From positions 1 through 17,735 of the forward strand of contig CANQSG010000021.1 of the NCBI GenBank assembly GCA_947626485.1: a DNA stretch of 17,735 nucleotides, in the 5' to 3' direction. This document shows positions 6,414 to 12,615 of the stretch, one piece after another. This DNA is from an uncultured Clostridia bacterium. GTDB taxonomy: Bacteria; Bacillota; Clostridia; Oscillospirales; Acutalibacteraceae. Position 1 is the first letter of the stretch. Each line of letters opens with the position of its first letter. Below the pieces are notes generated by a model. That model ran no database searches and was not told the DNA's origin. It saw only the letters and a list, made by a program, of their open reading frames with translations. A program made the position numbers and the translations under genes.

Positions 6414-7067
6414 TTATTGTTTCAGCTTCCGGACGAGCAGCCAGGGGACGCCGAGGATTCGACAATGTTCGAGCCGCTCGCCGACGATCAGGGTCGGCGG
6501 GACGGCGGGGTTGATCGGCAGCAGGCGCATCCAGTCCTCGCCGGGGACGTATTCCACACGTTTGAGCGTCGCGAGCTCGTCGTCGTAGAGCACGGCGCCG
6601 ATCTGGCCGCTGTGGTCGAGGGTGTTCTGTTTCAGGATCAGGACGAGATCGCCGTCCTGATAGGTCGGGAACATGCTGTCCCCCTTGACCTGCAGGACGA
6701 TGAATTCGGCGGCGGGGCGGCCGTGCAGAAAGACGGCGGGCACCTCGACGGTCTCCCCGACCCAGTTTTCGAGCGCGATGCTGTCATACCCGGCGGCGAT
6801 TTCGCCGATGACCGGAAAGGTCACATTGTCCTCGCTGATTCGCGGCGCCGGGAATCTATCTTCGGGGTAGTCTTCCCAGCCCATCAGCGCCGCAGGGCTT
6901 GTGTCGAGCACACGCGCGATCGCTTCAATTTTATCGGAAGGGATATTTGAAATAACACCGGTTTCATACCGATGAATGGTCTGCCTGCTTGTGCCGATCT
7001 GTTTTGCAACTTCTTCAAGCGTCATGTGATGCTTTATTCTTGCCTGTTTTATGTTATCGCCAATCAA
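6414..7067 (-). CDS. LexA/CI-like phage repressor (XRE HTH plus S24 peptidase)
   Basis: I place the start at the TTG at 7067, because AGGGGTGA is then the ribosome site at 5 bp; the GTG at 7076 used by a longer reading is part of that site. This gives 217 residues. Residues ~1-65 form an XRE helix-turn-helix (MTLEEVAKQIGTSRQTIHRYE). The C-terminal half is a LexA/UmuD/CI-type S24 domain with an Ala-Gly cleavage site (Ala92-Gly93 in GEIAAGYD), Ser131 in VKGDSMFPTYQDGD and Lys169 in ATLKRV. Such repressors keep a prophage silent and self-cleave when stimulated by RecA filaments after DNA damage. It is divergent from the Cro-like gene, with operators in between. The N-terminal half is more AT-rich than the C-terminal half. 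Confidence 0.93.
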   Translation of the reverse strand: MIGDNIKQARIKHHMTLEEVAKQIGTSRQTIHRYETGVISNIPSDKIEAIARVLDTSPAALMGWEDYPEDRFPAPRISEDNVTFPVIGEIAAGYDSIALENWVGETVEVPAVFLHGRPAAEFIVLQVKGDSMFPTYQDGDLVLILKQNTLDHSGQIGAVLYDDELATLKRVEYVPGEDWMRLLPINPAVPPTLIVGERLEHCRILGVPWLLVRKLKQ

Positions 7068-7100
7068 GGAAATCACCCCTAAAATCTTCTTTTCATTCCT

Positions 7101-7129
7101 ATCTTACCACGGCGTCACCCGCTTTGCAA
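7101..7129 (-). promoter_or_regulatory. Leftward repressor promoter (PRM-like)
   Basis: On the minus strand: TTGCAA, 17-bp spacer, TAAGAT with TG one base before the -10. The start falls near 7094, about 27 bp before the TTG start of the repressor. A GGTGAC operator half-site lies in the spacer. Confidence 0.6.
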
Positions 7130-7130
7130 C
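7114..7130. promoter_or_regulatory. Degenerate repressor operator in the leftward promoter
   Basis: GTCACCCGCTTTGCAAC has a perfect left half-site (GTCACC) and a poor right half compared with the two better 17-bp sites at 7193-7209 and 7428-7444. It covers the -35/spacer region of the repressor promoter, where it could mediate autoregulation. Confidence 0.35.
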
Positions 7131-7160
7131 ATTTTTTTCTAAAATTATGAAAAAAATTAC

Positions 7161-7189
7161 TTGACAAGTAACGCCGGGTGTGTTATGAT
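7161..7189 (+). promoter_or_regulatory. Rightward early promoter (PR-like)
   Basis: TTGACA, 17-bp spacer, TATGAT, with an upstream TG making an extended -10. The start falls near 7196, inside the operator 7193-7209, so repressor binding would block initiation. It drives the Cro-like gene and the early operon. Confidence 0.75.
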
Positions 7190-7192
7190 AAT

Positions 7193-7209
7193 GTCACGCA
7201 ATAGGTGAC
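7193..7209. promoter_or_regulatory. Operator 1 (GTCACG-CAATA-GGTGAC)
   Basis: A 17-bp imperfect palindrome overlapping the predicted start of early transcription. It is 16 of 17 identical to the site at 7428-7444, including the central CAATA. Confidence 0.7.
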
Positions 7210-7230
7210 TGCGTGAAAGGAAGTGATTGA

Positions 7231-7440
7231 ATGATTAACACGCAAGAGCTGCGCGGAATCTTAGCAAGGAACGGATACTCACAGCGAAAGATGGCAAAAA
7301 CGCTTGGAATGACGGAAAAAACGTTCTATGCAAAGATGAAAAAAGGCGTTTTCGATTCTGATGAAATCATGGAAATGATTTCGATATTACAGATCGAGCA
7401 ACCGGCGGAAATTTTTTTTGCGAAAGATGTCACCCAATAG
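7231..7440 (+). CDS. Small Cro-like HTH protein (DUF739-like)
   Basis: A 69-residue protein; the ATG at 7231 is preceded by AAGGAAGTG. It is nearly all helix-turn-helix: ELRGILARNGYSQRKMAKTL then GMTEKTFYAKMKKGVFDSDE, ending IEQPAEIFFAKDVTQ. This resembles the DUF739/Cro-like proteins that are the first rightward gene opposite the repressor in Gram-positive temperate phages. The likely role is antagonist of the S24 repressor in the lysis-lysogeny choice. Its stop codon lies inside a second perfect operator (7428-7444), and the next gene starts 45 bp later. The coding sequence is visibly more AT-rich than flanking element genes. Confidence 0.85.
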   Translation: MINTQELRGILARNGYSQRKMAKTLGMTEKTFYAKMKKGVFDSDEIMEMISILQIEQPAEIFFAKDVTQ

Positions 7441-7444
7441 GTGA
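7428..7444. promoter_or_regulatory. Operator 2 (GTCACC-CAATA-GGTGAC)
   Basis: Perfect inverted repeat with 6-bp arms and a CAATA centre, placed over the stop codon of the Cro-like gene. It is the best match of the operator set. It could be bound by the repressor for DNA looping or as a roadblock to early transcription. Confidence 0.7.
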
Positions 7445-7485
7445 CGGAAAGCAAAGATCAGGATAAAGGAAGGAGGCGAAACGTA

Positions 7486-7785
7486 ATGCTTTATAGTGCG
7501 AAGCTGAGTATCTTAAACCGAATGTGCGAAAGAGCGAGCCGCGCAAGCTACCTTATAGACGGCGTCCGTGACGTCGAACAGGGAGTAATAAACAATGCTT
7601 CAGACGAATTCATGAATTCAGAAGTCGGTCACATCATAGCGGACAACGATTTTGTCCTCGATGAAGCATATCGCGAGGTCGATCTTTTATTATCAGAGCT
7701 GCGCTTATACCGAGAAAGAGAGCAAAAGCGGCTGGAAGCAGAAGCGAGGAAATTGAACCAAGAAATCGGGCTGAATCAAAAATAG
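7486..7785 (+). CDS. Hypothetical early phage protein, coiled-coil C-terminus
   Basis: A 99-residue protein. I chose the ATG at 7486 because AGGAGG lies 9 bp before it; the GTG at 7441 lies inside the operator and has no ribosome site. The sequence is charged and helical, with a C-terminal third (VDLLLSELRLYREREQKRLE) likely to form a coiled coil. I recognise no family. It is the second gene of the early operon. Its base composition is AT-rich like the immunity region. Its stop codon lies inside the terminator hairpin of the convergent membrane-protein gene. Confidence 0.7.
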   Translation: MLYSAKLSILNRMCERASRASYLIDGVRDVEQGVINNASDEFMNSEVGHIIADNDFVLDEAYREVDLLLSELRLYREREQKRLEAEARKLNQEIGLNQK

Positions 7786-7804
7786 AGCCCGACGAGCGGG
7801 CTCT
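7784..7804 (-). terminator. Leftward terminator of the membrane-protein gene
   Basis: Stem AGAGCCCG (7784-7791) with CGGGCTCT (7797-7804). On the minus strand it is followed by ATTTTTG. On the plus strand no T-run follows, so early rightward transcription could read through. Confidence 0.6.
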
Positions 7805-7828
7805 GAAAGGCGGGCAGGCAGGCGACGT

Positions 7829-8242
7829 TTAGTTGTCCGACGGTGGGTTGTCCACGGTCTGCGGGGCGGGTTCCGGCGCGGCGGCGGCGGCGGCCGGTTC
7901 CGCGAGCGGCGCGGCAGGCGTTTTCGCATCGGCGAGCGGCTCGGCGCGATCCGGCGCAGCTTGCGCAAGCAGCAGCGCGTGAATGCGATAATCGATGTCG
8001 TGGATCTGGTCGAGCAGGCGCAGGATAAACCCGACGCCGACAAACCCGGCGCCGACAAGCGCGTAATTCCCGCACGATCTCATCTCGGCAAGGCACACCG
8101 ATTTTTCCACGGAATCAGAGGCGAGCCGATAACTGTCGACGTTATAGAAAAAGGCCAAAAAGGCCGCCGTGAGAACCAAGACGCCGACGCCGAAAAATAA
8201 ATACTGCGAGGGGTGAGGCTTGAAAATGGTATCTTCTTCCAT
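7829..8242 (-). CDS. Small two-TM membrane protein, prophage-expressed cargo candidate
   Basis: A 137-residue protein from the ATG at 8242 (GGAAGGA upstream). It has two hydrophobic segments: about 14-33 (YLFFGVGVLVLTAAFLAFF) and 60-77 (YALVGAGFVGVGFILRLL). Between them lies a loop with Cys50 and Cys57 that could form a disulphide outside the membrane. The C-terminal ~40 residues are an Ala/Pro-rich, probably disordered tail. I recognise no family. It is the only leftward gene in the rightward early region and has its own promoter (8311-8339) and terminator (7784-7804). That is the layout of a moron gene expressed from the silent prophage. Superinfection exclusion or another effect at the host membrane is inference. 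Confidence 0.7.
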   Translation of the reverse strand: MEEDTIFKPHPSQYLFFGVGVLVLTAAFLAFFYNVDSYRLASDSVEKSVCLAEMRSCGNYALVGAGFVGVGFILRLLDQIHDIDYRIHALLLAQAAPDRAEPLADAKTPAAPLAEPAAAAAAPEPAPQTVDNPPSDN

Positions 8243-8310
8243 AAGGGGCACGTCCTTCCTCAAAATTCAGATTCCGCATCGCCCGGCCCGCCCGCCGGGG
8301 CTATGAAAGC

Positions 8311-8339
8311 ATTGTACCACATTCCGAGCAAAAAGGCAA
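8311..8339 (-). promoter_or_regulatory. Leftward promoter of the membrane-protein gene
   Basis: On the minus strand: TTGCCT, 17-bp spacer, TACAAT, with TG one base before the -10. The start is near 8304, about 60 bp before the gene. No repressor operator is visible here, so it should be active in the lysogen. Confidence 0.6.
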
Positions 8340-8367
8340 TCCGTCACAAAAGAAAGGAGCGAAGCGA

Positions 8368-8616
8368 ATGACACAGGCAGAATCAGATGCCTTTGAGCGA
8401 GCGGTTCAAGCCGTGCAGGCGTTCTGCGAGAGCGTTATAAACTACTTAACACGCGTTAAAAACGACAGAGCGTTGCAGGAACAAATCATCGAGAACATGG
8501 AATCCAACACCAGCGCGATCCAAGCCGCCGCCGACACGCTGGAAGCGCTGGGCGACTTGCAGGACGAAGATGAGGCGTATAGAGTAACCAACACAAGAAA
8601 GGAGCAAATCACATGA
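8368..8616 (+). CDS. Hypothetical small helical phage protein
   Basis: An 82-residue protein; the ATG at 8368 follows GAAAGGAG. It is acidic and predicted all-helical (AFERAVQAVQAFCESVINYL; IENMESNTSAIQAAADTLEA), with possible coiled-coil pairing. No family is recognised. The stop overlaps the next start by 4 bp (ATGA), so the two genes are translationally coupled. Confidence 0.65.
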   Translation: MTQAESDAFERAVQAVQAFCESVINYLTRVKNDRALQEQIIENMESNTSAIQAAADTLEALGDLQDEDEAYRVTNTRKEQIT

Positions 8617-8855
8617 AAAACTATCGGTACATCAACACCGGCGCGGTCGTCACGCTGCTCGACCTGCTCGACAGCGCCGACGTCGACGACGCGCAGGACG
8701 TCGCCGTCTTCGACGAGGCGGGCGATTTCGTCTGCCGCTGCGACGGGAGCTGGACGGCGCCCTACCTCGACAGGACGGGCGTCGCGAACAAGCCTGGCAC
8801 CGGCCTGACGGTCAAGTTCCGGCTGACCGACGCGCCGATGCGCGCAACAAAATAA
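8613..8855 (+). CDS. Hypothetical small acidic phage protein
   Basis: An 80-residue protein; ATG at 8613, with GAAAGGAG upstream inside the previous gene. The sequence is acidic with alternating beta-prone segments (DVAVFDEAGDFVCRCDGSWT), suggesting a compact beta domain. No family is recognised. It is coupled to the preceding gene and 12 bp from the next, within one early operon. Confidence 0.65.
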   Translation: MKNYRYINTGAVVTLLDLLDSADVDDAQDVAVFDEAGDFVCRCDGSWTAPYLDRTGVANKPGTGLTVKFRLTDAPMRATK

Positions 8856-8867
8856 GGAGGGAACAAC

Positions 8868-9245
8868 ATGGCAAGAACCCGAATCGCCCAACCGGCGGAC
8901 ATCGCGACAGCGGTGCGCATGTATTACGAGAAGATCGTGCTGACAAACAGCGACATCAAGGTGCTGTTCGGCACGGATTCGGACACGAGAGTGCAGCGGC
9001 TCAAAGAGGCGGCGAAGCAGGAAATGGCTGCCAAGGGCGTCATGCCCTTCGACGCGCACACCGTCTACACCGAGGACGCCTATGCGGCGTGGGGGCTGAG
9101 CATCACCGACCTCGAGCGGCGGCTGGACAAGCTCAACCGCCTGCGCGAGAAGCTCGGCGAAACACCGGCAGACCAACCGCCCCCGCCGCCCGAGCGGATC
9201 GCATCGCCCGAACCGACCGACGCCGCGCTGCAACCGGCGTCGTAA
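8868..9245 (+). CDS. Hypothetical phage protein, possible HTH DNA-binding
   Basis: A 125-residue protein; ATG at 8868 after AGGAGGG. Residues ~18-55 (MYYEKIVLTNSDIKVLFG followed by RVQRLKEAAKQEMAAKG) resemble a helix-turn-helix with a long following helix. A second helical segment (ITDLERRLDKLNRLREKLG, about 80-98) could be a coiled coil. The tail is Pro-rich and probably disordered. I assign no function; a small phage regulator or excision factor would fit the position. It is followed by terminator structures that close this operon. Confidence 0.6.
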   Translation: MARTRIAQPADIATAVRMYYEKIVLTNSDIKVLFGTDSDTRVQRLKEAAKQEMAAKGVMPFDAHTVYTEDAYAAWGLSITDLERRLDKLNRLREKLGETPADQPPPPPERIASPEPTDAALQPAS

Positions 9246-9252
9246 CAAGGGC

Positions 9253-9332
9253 AAAAAGCAGCCGCCCCGGCACGAGGGCACCGGGGCGGCGGGCGTTGAC
9301 TTTCCCCACAGAAAGAAAGGCAACAAATCACT
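9253..9332 (-). ncRNA. Candidate small RNA in the early-replication intergenic gap
   Basis: On the minus strand, a promoter at 9339-9367 is followed by about 80 nt without a usable gene, then a terminator: a 10-bp GC stem (9261-9270 with 9281-9290) followed by TGCTTTTTG. The predicted 5' part contains CCTTTCTTTC, complementary to GAAAGG-type ribosome sites such as those of the genes at 8368 and 8613. It could be an antisense-type regulator; such purine-rich sites are low in complexity, so pairing may be fortuitous. Confidence 0.45.
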
Positions 9333-9377
9333 ATCTATAGTATAGCACGCCCGGCCGGGAAAGTCAACGTTTTTTTT
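9294..9377 (+). terminator. 13-bp inverted repeat followed by T8
   Basis: CGTTGACTTTCCC (9294-9306) and GGGAAAGTCAACG (9357-9369) are perfect inverted repeats about 50 bp apart, and the second is followed directly by eight T. In rightward RNA this would be a long stem with U-tract and could end the early operon. A weaker hairpin with T5 (9379-9396) follows. The repeat arms also include the -35 of the leftward promoter, so the element may have two roles. Confidence 0.45.
9339..9367 (-). promoter_or_regulatory. Leftward promoter of the candidate small RNA
   Basis: On the minus strand: TTGACT, 17-bp spacer, TATACT; start near 9332. The spacer contains the 10-bp perfect palindrome CCCGGCCGGG (9349-9358), a possible operator. 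Confidence 0.6.
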
Positions 9378-9459
9378 GCCGAAAAAATCGGTTTTTGCGT
9401 CCTCGTAATAGGTATTAACAAATCGACCGCCCAAACGCGAAAAAGCAAGGAGCGACGGC

Positions 9460-9933
9460 ATGAAAACGAACCAACAACACGGAACCGTAACCCCCACTCT
9501 CTCACGCATAAAATCACAGTCAAAGTCAAGTCAAGTCGAGTATTTGACCCGCCTGCGCCGCATGGAATTCTGGCAGCTGCATGAGATCGTCATGCAGCAG
9601 ATCGAGGCGGACGCCCTCACCGGCGACGAGCATGAAGAAGCGCGCGGCGTCGCCATGCTCATCGCCGAGGTCTACAAGCTCGCGCCCCACACGCCCGTCA
9701 AGGTCGCGGGCAGCACCGTCCCCGCCGCGATGGTCGCGGACGTCTACGCAAAGCTCACCGCCGAGCACGTCCGGCACGTCCTCGACAACTACCACCGCGC
9801 GTCGTATTACATCCGGCACACAAAGACCTACCTGCGCACGGCGCTCTACAACGCCGTCTTTGAACTCGATCTGCAAGTCGAGAACCGCGCACGGGTCGAG
9901 CTGCCGGGGCTCTTCGCGGACGGGGGACGCTGA
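9460..9933 (+). CDS. Stand-alone DUF6017-like replication-associated protein
   Basis: A 157-residue protein; ATG at 9460 after AAGGAG. After a polar N-terminus, residues ~35-145 resemble the DUF6017 region usually found at the C-terminus of RepA-type initiators of clostridial plasmids and integrative elements. Visible stretches are IEADALTGDEHEEARGVAML, VKVAGSTVPAAMVADVYAKL and the signature LTAEHVRHVLDNYHRASYYI followed by RHTKTYLRTALYN. The winged-helix initiator half is missing here. It overlaps nothing and directly precedes the HUH Rep gene (start codon 2 bp after its stop). A role as replication accessory or loader is inference; the family match comes from motif memory and was not searched. 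Confidence 0.65.
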   Translation: MKTNQQHGTVTPTLSRIKSQSKSSQVEYLTRLRRMEFWQLHEIVMQQIEADALTGDEHEEARGVAMLIAEVYKLAPHTPVKVAGSTVPAAMVADVYAKLTAEHVRHVLDNYHRASYYIRHTKTYLRTALYNAVFELDLQVENRARVELPGLFADGGR

Positions 9934-9934
9934 C

Positions 9935-10867
9935 ATGCCCGACACACACCGCGCGCCCTGCCCCCTGCCCTACGACCCGGACGCCGCCTTCCCCGCCGCG
10001 CTCGACCGCAACAACGTAGACGCCGCACTCGAACGCGATCGCCTCCACCGGAGCGACGTCTACGCGACGAAAGAAATCCGCGCAGGCGATCAGCTCGAGG
10101 TTGAAATCTATCCGGAATTCCCCCGCACCCTCGGGCACCTGATCCCCCCGGAAGCGAAAGGCAGGCAGCGCAGAGCGCAAAAGAACCTGAACGAAAAGAA
10201 CAGCCGCAAACAATGCGAGCGGGTCATCAACGCAAACTTCACCGACCGCGACGTCTGGGCGACCTTCACCTATTCGCCCGAGCACGTCCCCGAGACGATG
10301 GAGCAGGCGCAGCGCAATATCCAGAATTACATTCGCCGGGTCAACCGCCGCCGCAAACGGCAGGGCTTGCCGAACACCCGCTACGTCTACGTCACCGAGC
10401 GCAGCCCGAAAGGCCGCTGGCATCATCACATCGTCATGGACGGCGGCCTGCCGCTCGACGTCACCGAAAGCTGCTGGACGCTCGGCAAGCGGAATCAGGT
10501 GCGCCGCCTCGCCAAGGACGAAAACGGCCTGTCCGGCATGGCGCAGTATCTCACAAAGGCGCCAGGCAAGCATGCCGAGCAGAAGGGCGTGAAGCGCTGG
10601 GTCGCGTCGAAGGGCTTGCAGCAGCCGGACGAGCGGGTCAATCACTACAAATTCCGCCGCCGCCAGGTGCGGGAAATGGTGCGCGACGCCGCCGCGATCC
10701 GCCCGCAGATGGAACGCTGGTACGCCCCGGAGGGCTACGTCTTCACCTCGGCGCAGGTGCGCTATAACGATTTCAACGGCCGCTTTTACGTCTACGCCCG
10801 GCTGCGCCTGCCGCCCGGACGCGCCGCGCCCGCCAAACATTTCCAACCGCCGAGCGGTTCGAAATAA
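9935..10867 (+). CDS. HUH-type rolling-circle replication initiator (Rep, G2P/ORF2-like)
   Basis: A 310-residue protein from the ATG at 9935 (GGGGGA upstream). The longer in-frame reading back to 9581 overlaps the previous gene and has no family character. Motif 1 is DVWATFTYSPE (about 106-117). The metal-binding HUH motif is RWHHHIVM (His163 and His165). The catalytic tyrosine is in AQYLTK (Tyr205, with Lys208), fitting the single-Tyr class. Such proteins nick a double-strand origin and bind covalently to the 5' end to start rolling-circle replication. Related phage proteins are annotated as replication-associated ORF2/G2P domain proteins. The C-terminus (about 215-310) is basic and poorly conserved. 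The nick site is not identified; the hairpin-rich gap 9246-9459 is one candidate. Confidence 0.85.
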   Translation: MPDTHRAPCPLPYDPDAAFPAALDRNNVDAALERDRLHRSDVYATKEIRAGDQLEVEIYPEFPRTLGHLIPPEAKGRQRRAQKNLNEKNSRKQCERVINANFTDRDVWATFTYSPEHVPETMEQAQRNIQNYIRRVNRRRKRQGLPNTRYVYVTERSPKGRWHHHIVMDGGLPLDVTESCWTLGKRNQVRRLAKDENGLSGMAQYLTKAPGKHAEQKGVKRWVASKGLQQPDERVNHYKFRRRQVREMVRDAAAIRPQMERWYAPEGYVFTSAQVRYNDFNGRFYVYARLRLPPGRAAPAKHFQPPSGSK

Positions 10868-10895
10868 CAGCAAATAACAAAAAGGAGCGAAAAAC

Positions 10896-11180
10896 ATGAA
10901 CGGAATCTTGTTAACCGGCATTGAACTGTACATCGCGATCTGCGGCTTCTTGCTGCTGAGCGCCGGGGCGATCATCGCCGCGCTCGGCTGGCTCTTCGCC
11001 GACGAACGCCGCGAAAAAGCCGAGGCCGCCCGCCTCGAGCAGGAACGCAAGCTGATCCGCCAGCGCGAGCTGATCCAACAGCTGACCGCCCGCCGCGCCC
11101 TCGAGCAATACATCGCCGACACAACCGAGCGGGAAGCGGAGGAGCGAAAAGACTATGAGCAGCCGAGAATTGTTTGTTGA
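10896..11180 (+). CDS. Small single-TM protein with coiled-coil tail
   Basis: A 94-residue protein; ATG at 10896 after AAGGAG. One transmembrane helix (about 10-32, IYLIAICG-type hydrophobic run ending GWLFADERR) is followed by a highly charged helix (about 36-85) rich in Glu, Arg and Gln and likely coiled coil. The topology suggests an N-terminal anchor with a cytosolic rod, similar in layout to small phage membrane proteins of unknown role. It overlaps the methyltransferase start by 26 bp, so translation is probably coupled. No family is recognised. Confidence 0.65.
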   Translation: MNGILLTGIELYIAICGFLLLSAGAIIAALGWLFADERREKAEAARLEQERKLIRQRELIQQLTARRALEQYIADTTEREAEERKDYEQPRIVC

Positions 11181-12576
11181 CAACTTCGCCGGCGGAGGCG
11201 GGGCGTCGACGGGCATCGAAACGGCGATCGGCAGGAGCGTCGACATCGCGATCAATCACGACCCGGACGCTATAGCGATGCACCGCGCGAATCACCCGGC
11301 GTCGAAGCACTACTGCGAGGATGTCTGGCAGGTCGACCCGCGGGAGGCCTGCCAAGGAAACCCGGTCGCGCTGGCGTGGTTTTCGCCGGACTGCAAGCAC
11401 TTTTCCCGCGCAAAAGGCGGCAAGCCGGTCGACAAAAACATTCGCGGGCTCGCCTGGGCGGCGATCCGCTGGGGCTACGAGGTACGCCCGCGCTGCATCA
11501 TGCTCGAAAACGTGCCGGAAATCCGGACGTGGTGCCCGCTCGGCGCCGACAACCGCCCCATCAAAGAGCGGATCGGCGAGACATTTGAGGGCTTTATCCT
11601 CGCGCTGACGAGCGGGCTGCCGAAGGATCACCCCGCCTTCGCGGAAATGTGCGATGCGCTGTACGTTGACCCGGATTCACCGACGGCAGACGCCCTCTCG
11701 CGCGGGCTGGGCTACACGGCGGAATATCGCACGCTGCGTTCCTGCGACTACGGCGCGCCGACCACCCGGACGCGGTTTTACCTGATCGCCCGGAGCGACG
11801 GCAAGCCCATCGTCTGGCCGGAACCGACCCATGCGCCGAAGGACAGCGAGGCGGTCAAGCAAGGCAAGCTGAAACCATACCGCACGGCGGCGGAATGTAT
11901 CGACTGGAGCCTGCCGACAAAAAGCATCTTCGAGCGCAAAAAGCCGCTCGCCGATGCAACCCTGCGCCGGATCGCCAAAGGAATCCGAAAATTCGTGATC
12001 GACAACCCGGAACCATACGTCATCGCGACGGGCGCCGGCGGCGTCGCGCCGACCCTGATTCAGTACCACGCCGAGCGGAACAAAAGCGAAACGCGCGGGC
12101 AGAGCGTCGAAAAGCCGATCATGACCCTCGACGCCTCGAACAGATACGCGTTGACTTGCGCGCACGTCATGACCCTGCGGAACAACATGGACGGGCAGCG
12201 AGCGGACGAACCGCTGACGACCATTTCGGCAGGCGGCGAGCACCACGCCGCGGTGAAGACCTTCCTGGTTAAATATTTTTCATCCGGCGCGGCAAAATCG
12301 GTTGAAGAACCGCTCGACACCGTCACGGCAAAAGACCGGTTCGGGCTGGTGACCGTCCACGGCGAGCAATACGCCATTTCGGACGTCCGAATGCGCATGC
12401 TGCAACCGCGCGAGCTGTTCAACGCGCAGGGCTTCCCGGCGGATTACATCATCGACGTGGACGCCGACGGAAAGTCGTACCCGAAGACAAAGCAAGTCGC
12501 CCGCTGCGGCAACGCGGTCACGCCGCCGGTTCCCGCCGCCATGGTGCGGGCAAATCTGCCGGAATACTGCGCGTAA
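11155..12576 (+). CDS. Orphan DNA (cytosine-5) methyltransferase
   Basis: A 473-residue protein; ATG at 11155 after AGGAG. C5-MTase motifs are in order: motif I VDNFAGGGGAS (about 8-18, SAM binding); motif IV FSPDCKHFS with catalytic Cys80; motif VI LENVPE (Glu118); motif VIII TTRTRFYLIA (about 203-212); motif X CGNAVTPPVPAAMV near the C-terminus. Between VIII and X is the target-recognition region. It contains three successive copies of a unit like EKPIMTLDASNRYALT, DEPLTTISAGGEHHA and EEPLDTVTAKDRFGLV. It transfers a methyl group from SAM to cytosine in a target that cannot be read from sequence. No restriction endonuclease gene adjoins it, so it probably protects phage DNA from host restriction. 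Confidence 0.93.
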   Translation: MSSRELFVDNFAGGGGASTGIETAIGRSVDIAINHDPDAIAMHRANHPASKHYCEDVWQVDPREACQGNPVALAWFSPDCKHFSRAKGGKPVDKNIRGLAWAAIRWGYEVRPRCIMLENVPEIRTWCPLGADNRPIKERIGETFEGFILALTSGLPKDHPAFAEMCDALYVDPDSPTADALSRGLGYTAEYRTLRSCDYGAPTTRTRFYLIARSDGKPIVWPEPTHAPKDSEAVKQGKLKPYRTAAECIDWSLPTKSIFERKKPLADATLRRIAKGIRKFVIDNPEPYVIATGAGGVAPTLIQYHAERNKSETRGQSVEKPIMTLDASNRYALTCAHVMTLRNNMDGQRADEPLTTISAGGEHHAAVKTFLVKYFSSGAAKSVEEPLDTVTAKDRFGLVTVHGEQYAISDVRMRMLQPRELFNAQGFPADYIIDVDADGKSYPKTKQVARCGNAVTPPVPAAMVRANLPEYCA

Positions 12577-12615
12577 AGCGCGGCGCAAAAAGGCAACGGA
12601 AAGGAGCGGAAAGAC

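Noticed and set aside
9080..9331. Minus-strand frame starting with GTG at the predicted small-RNA start
   Set aside because: It would be leaderless without a ribosome site, reads through the GC terminator stem, and is mostly antisense to the gene at 8868.
8442..9509. A 355-codon minus-strand frame across three small early genes
   Set aside because: The plus-strand genes have AGGAG sites and coupled starts. The minus frame runs through the candidate small-RNA promoter and terminators.
9755..11122. A 455-codon minus-strand frame across the Rep gene
   Set aside because: It is opposite an HUH Rep with intact motifs. The translation has no domain signature and is a GC-driven shadow.
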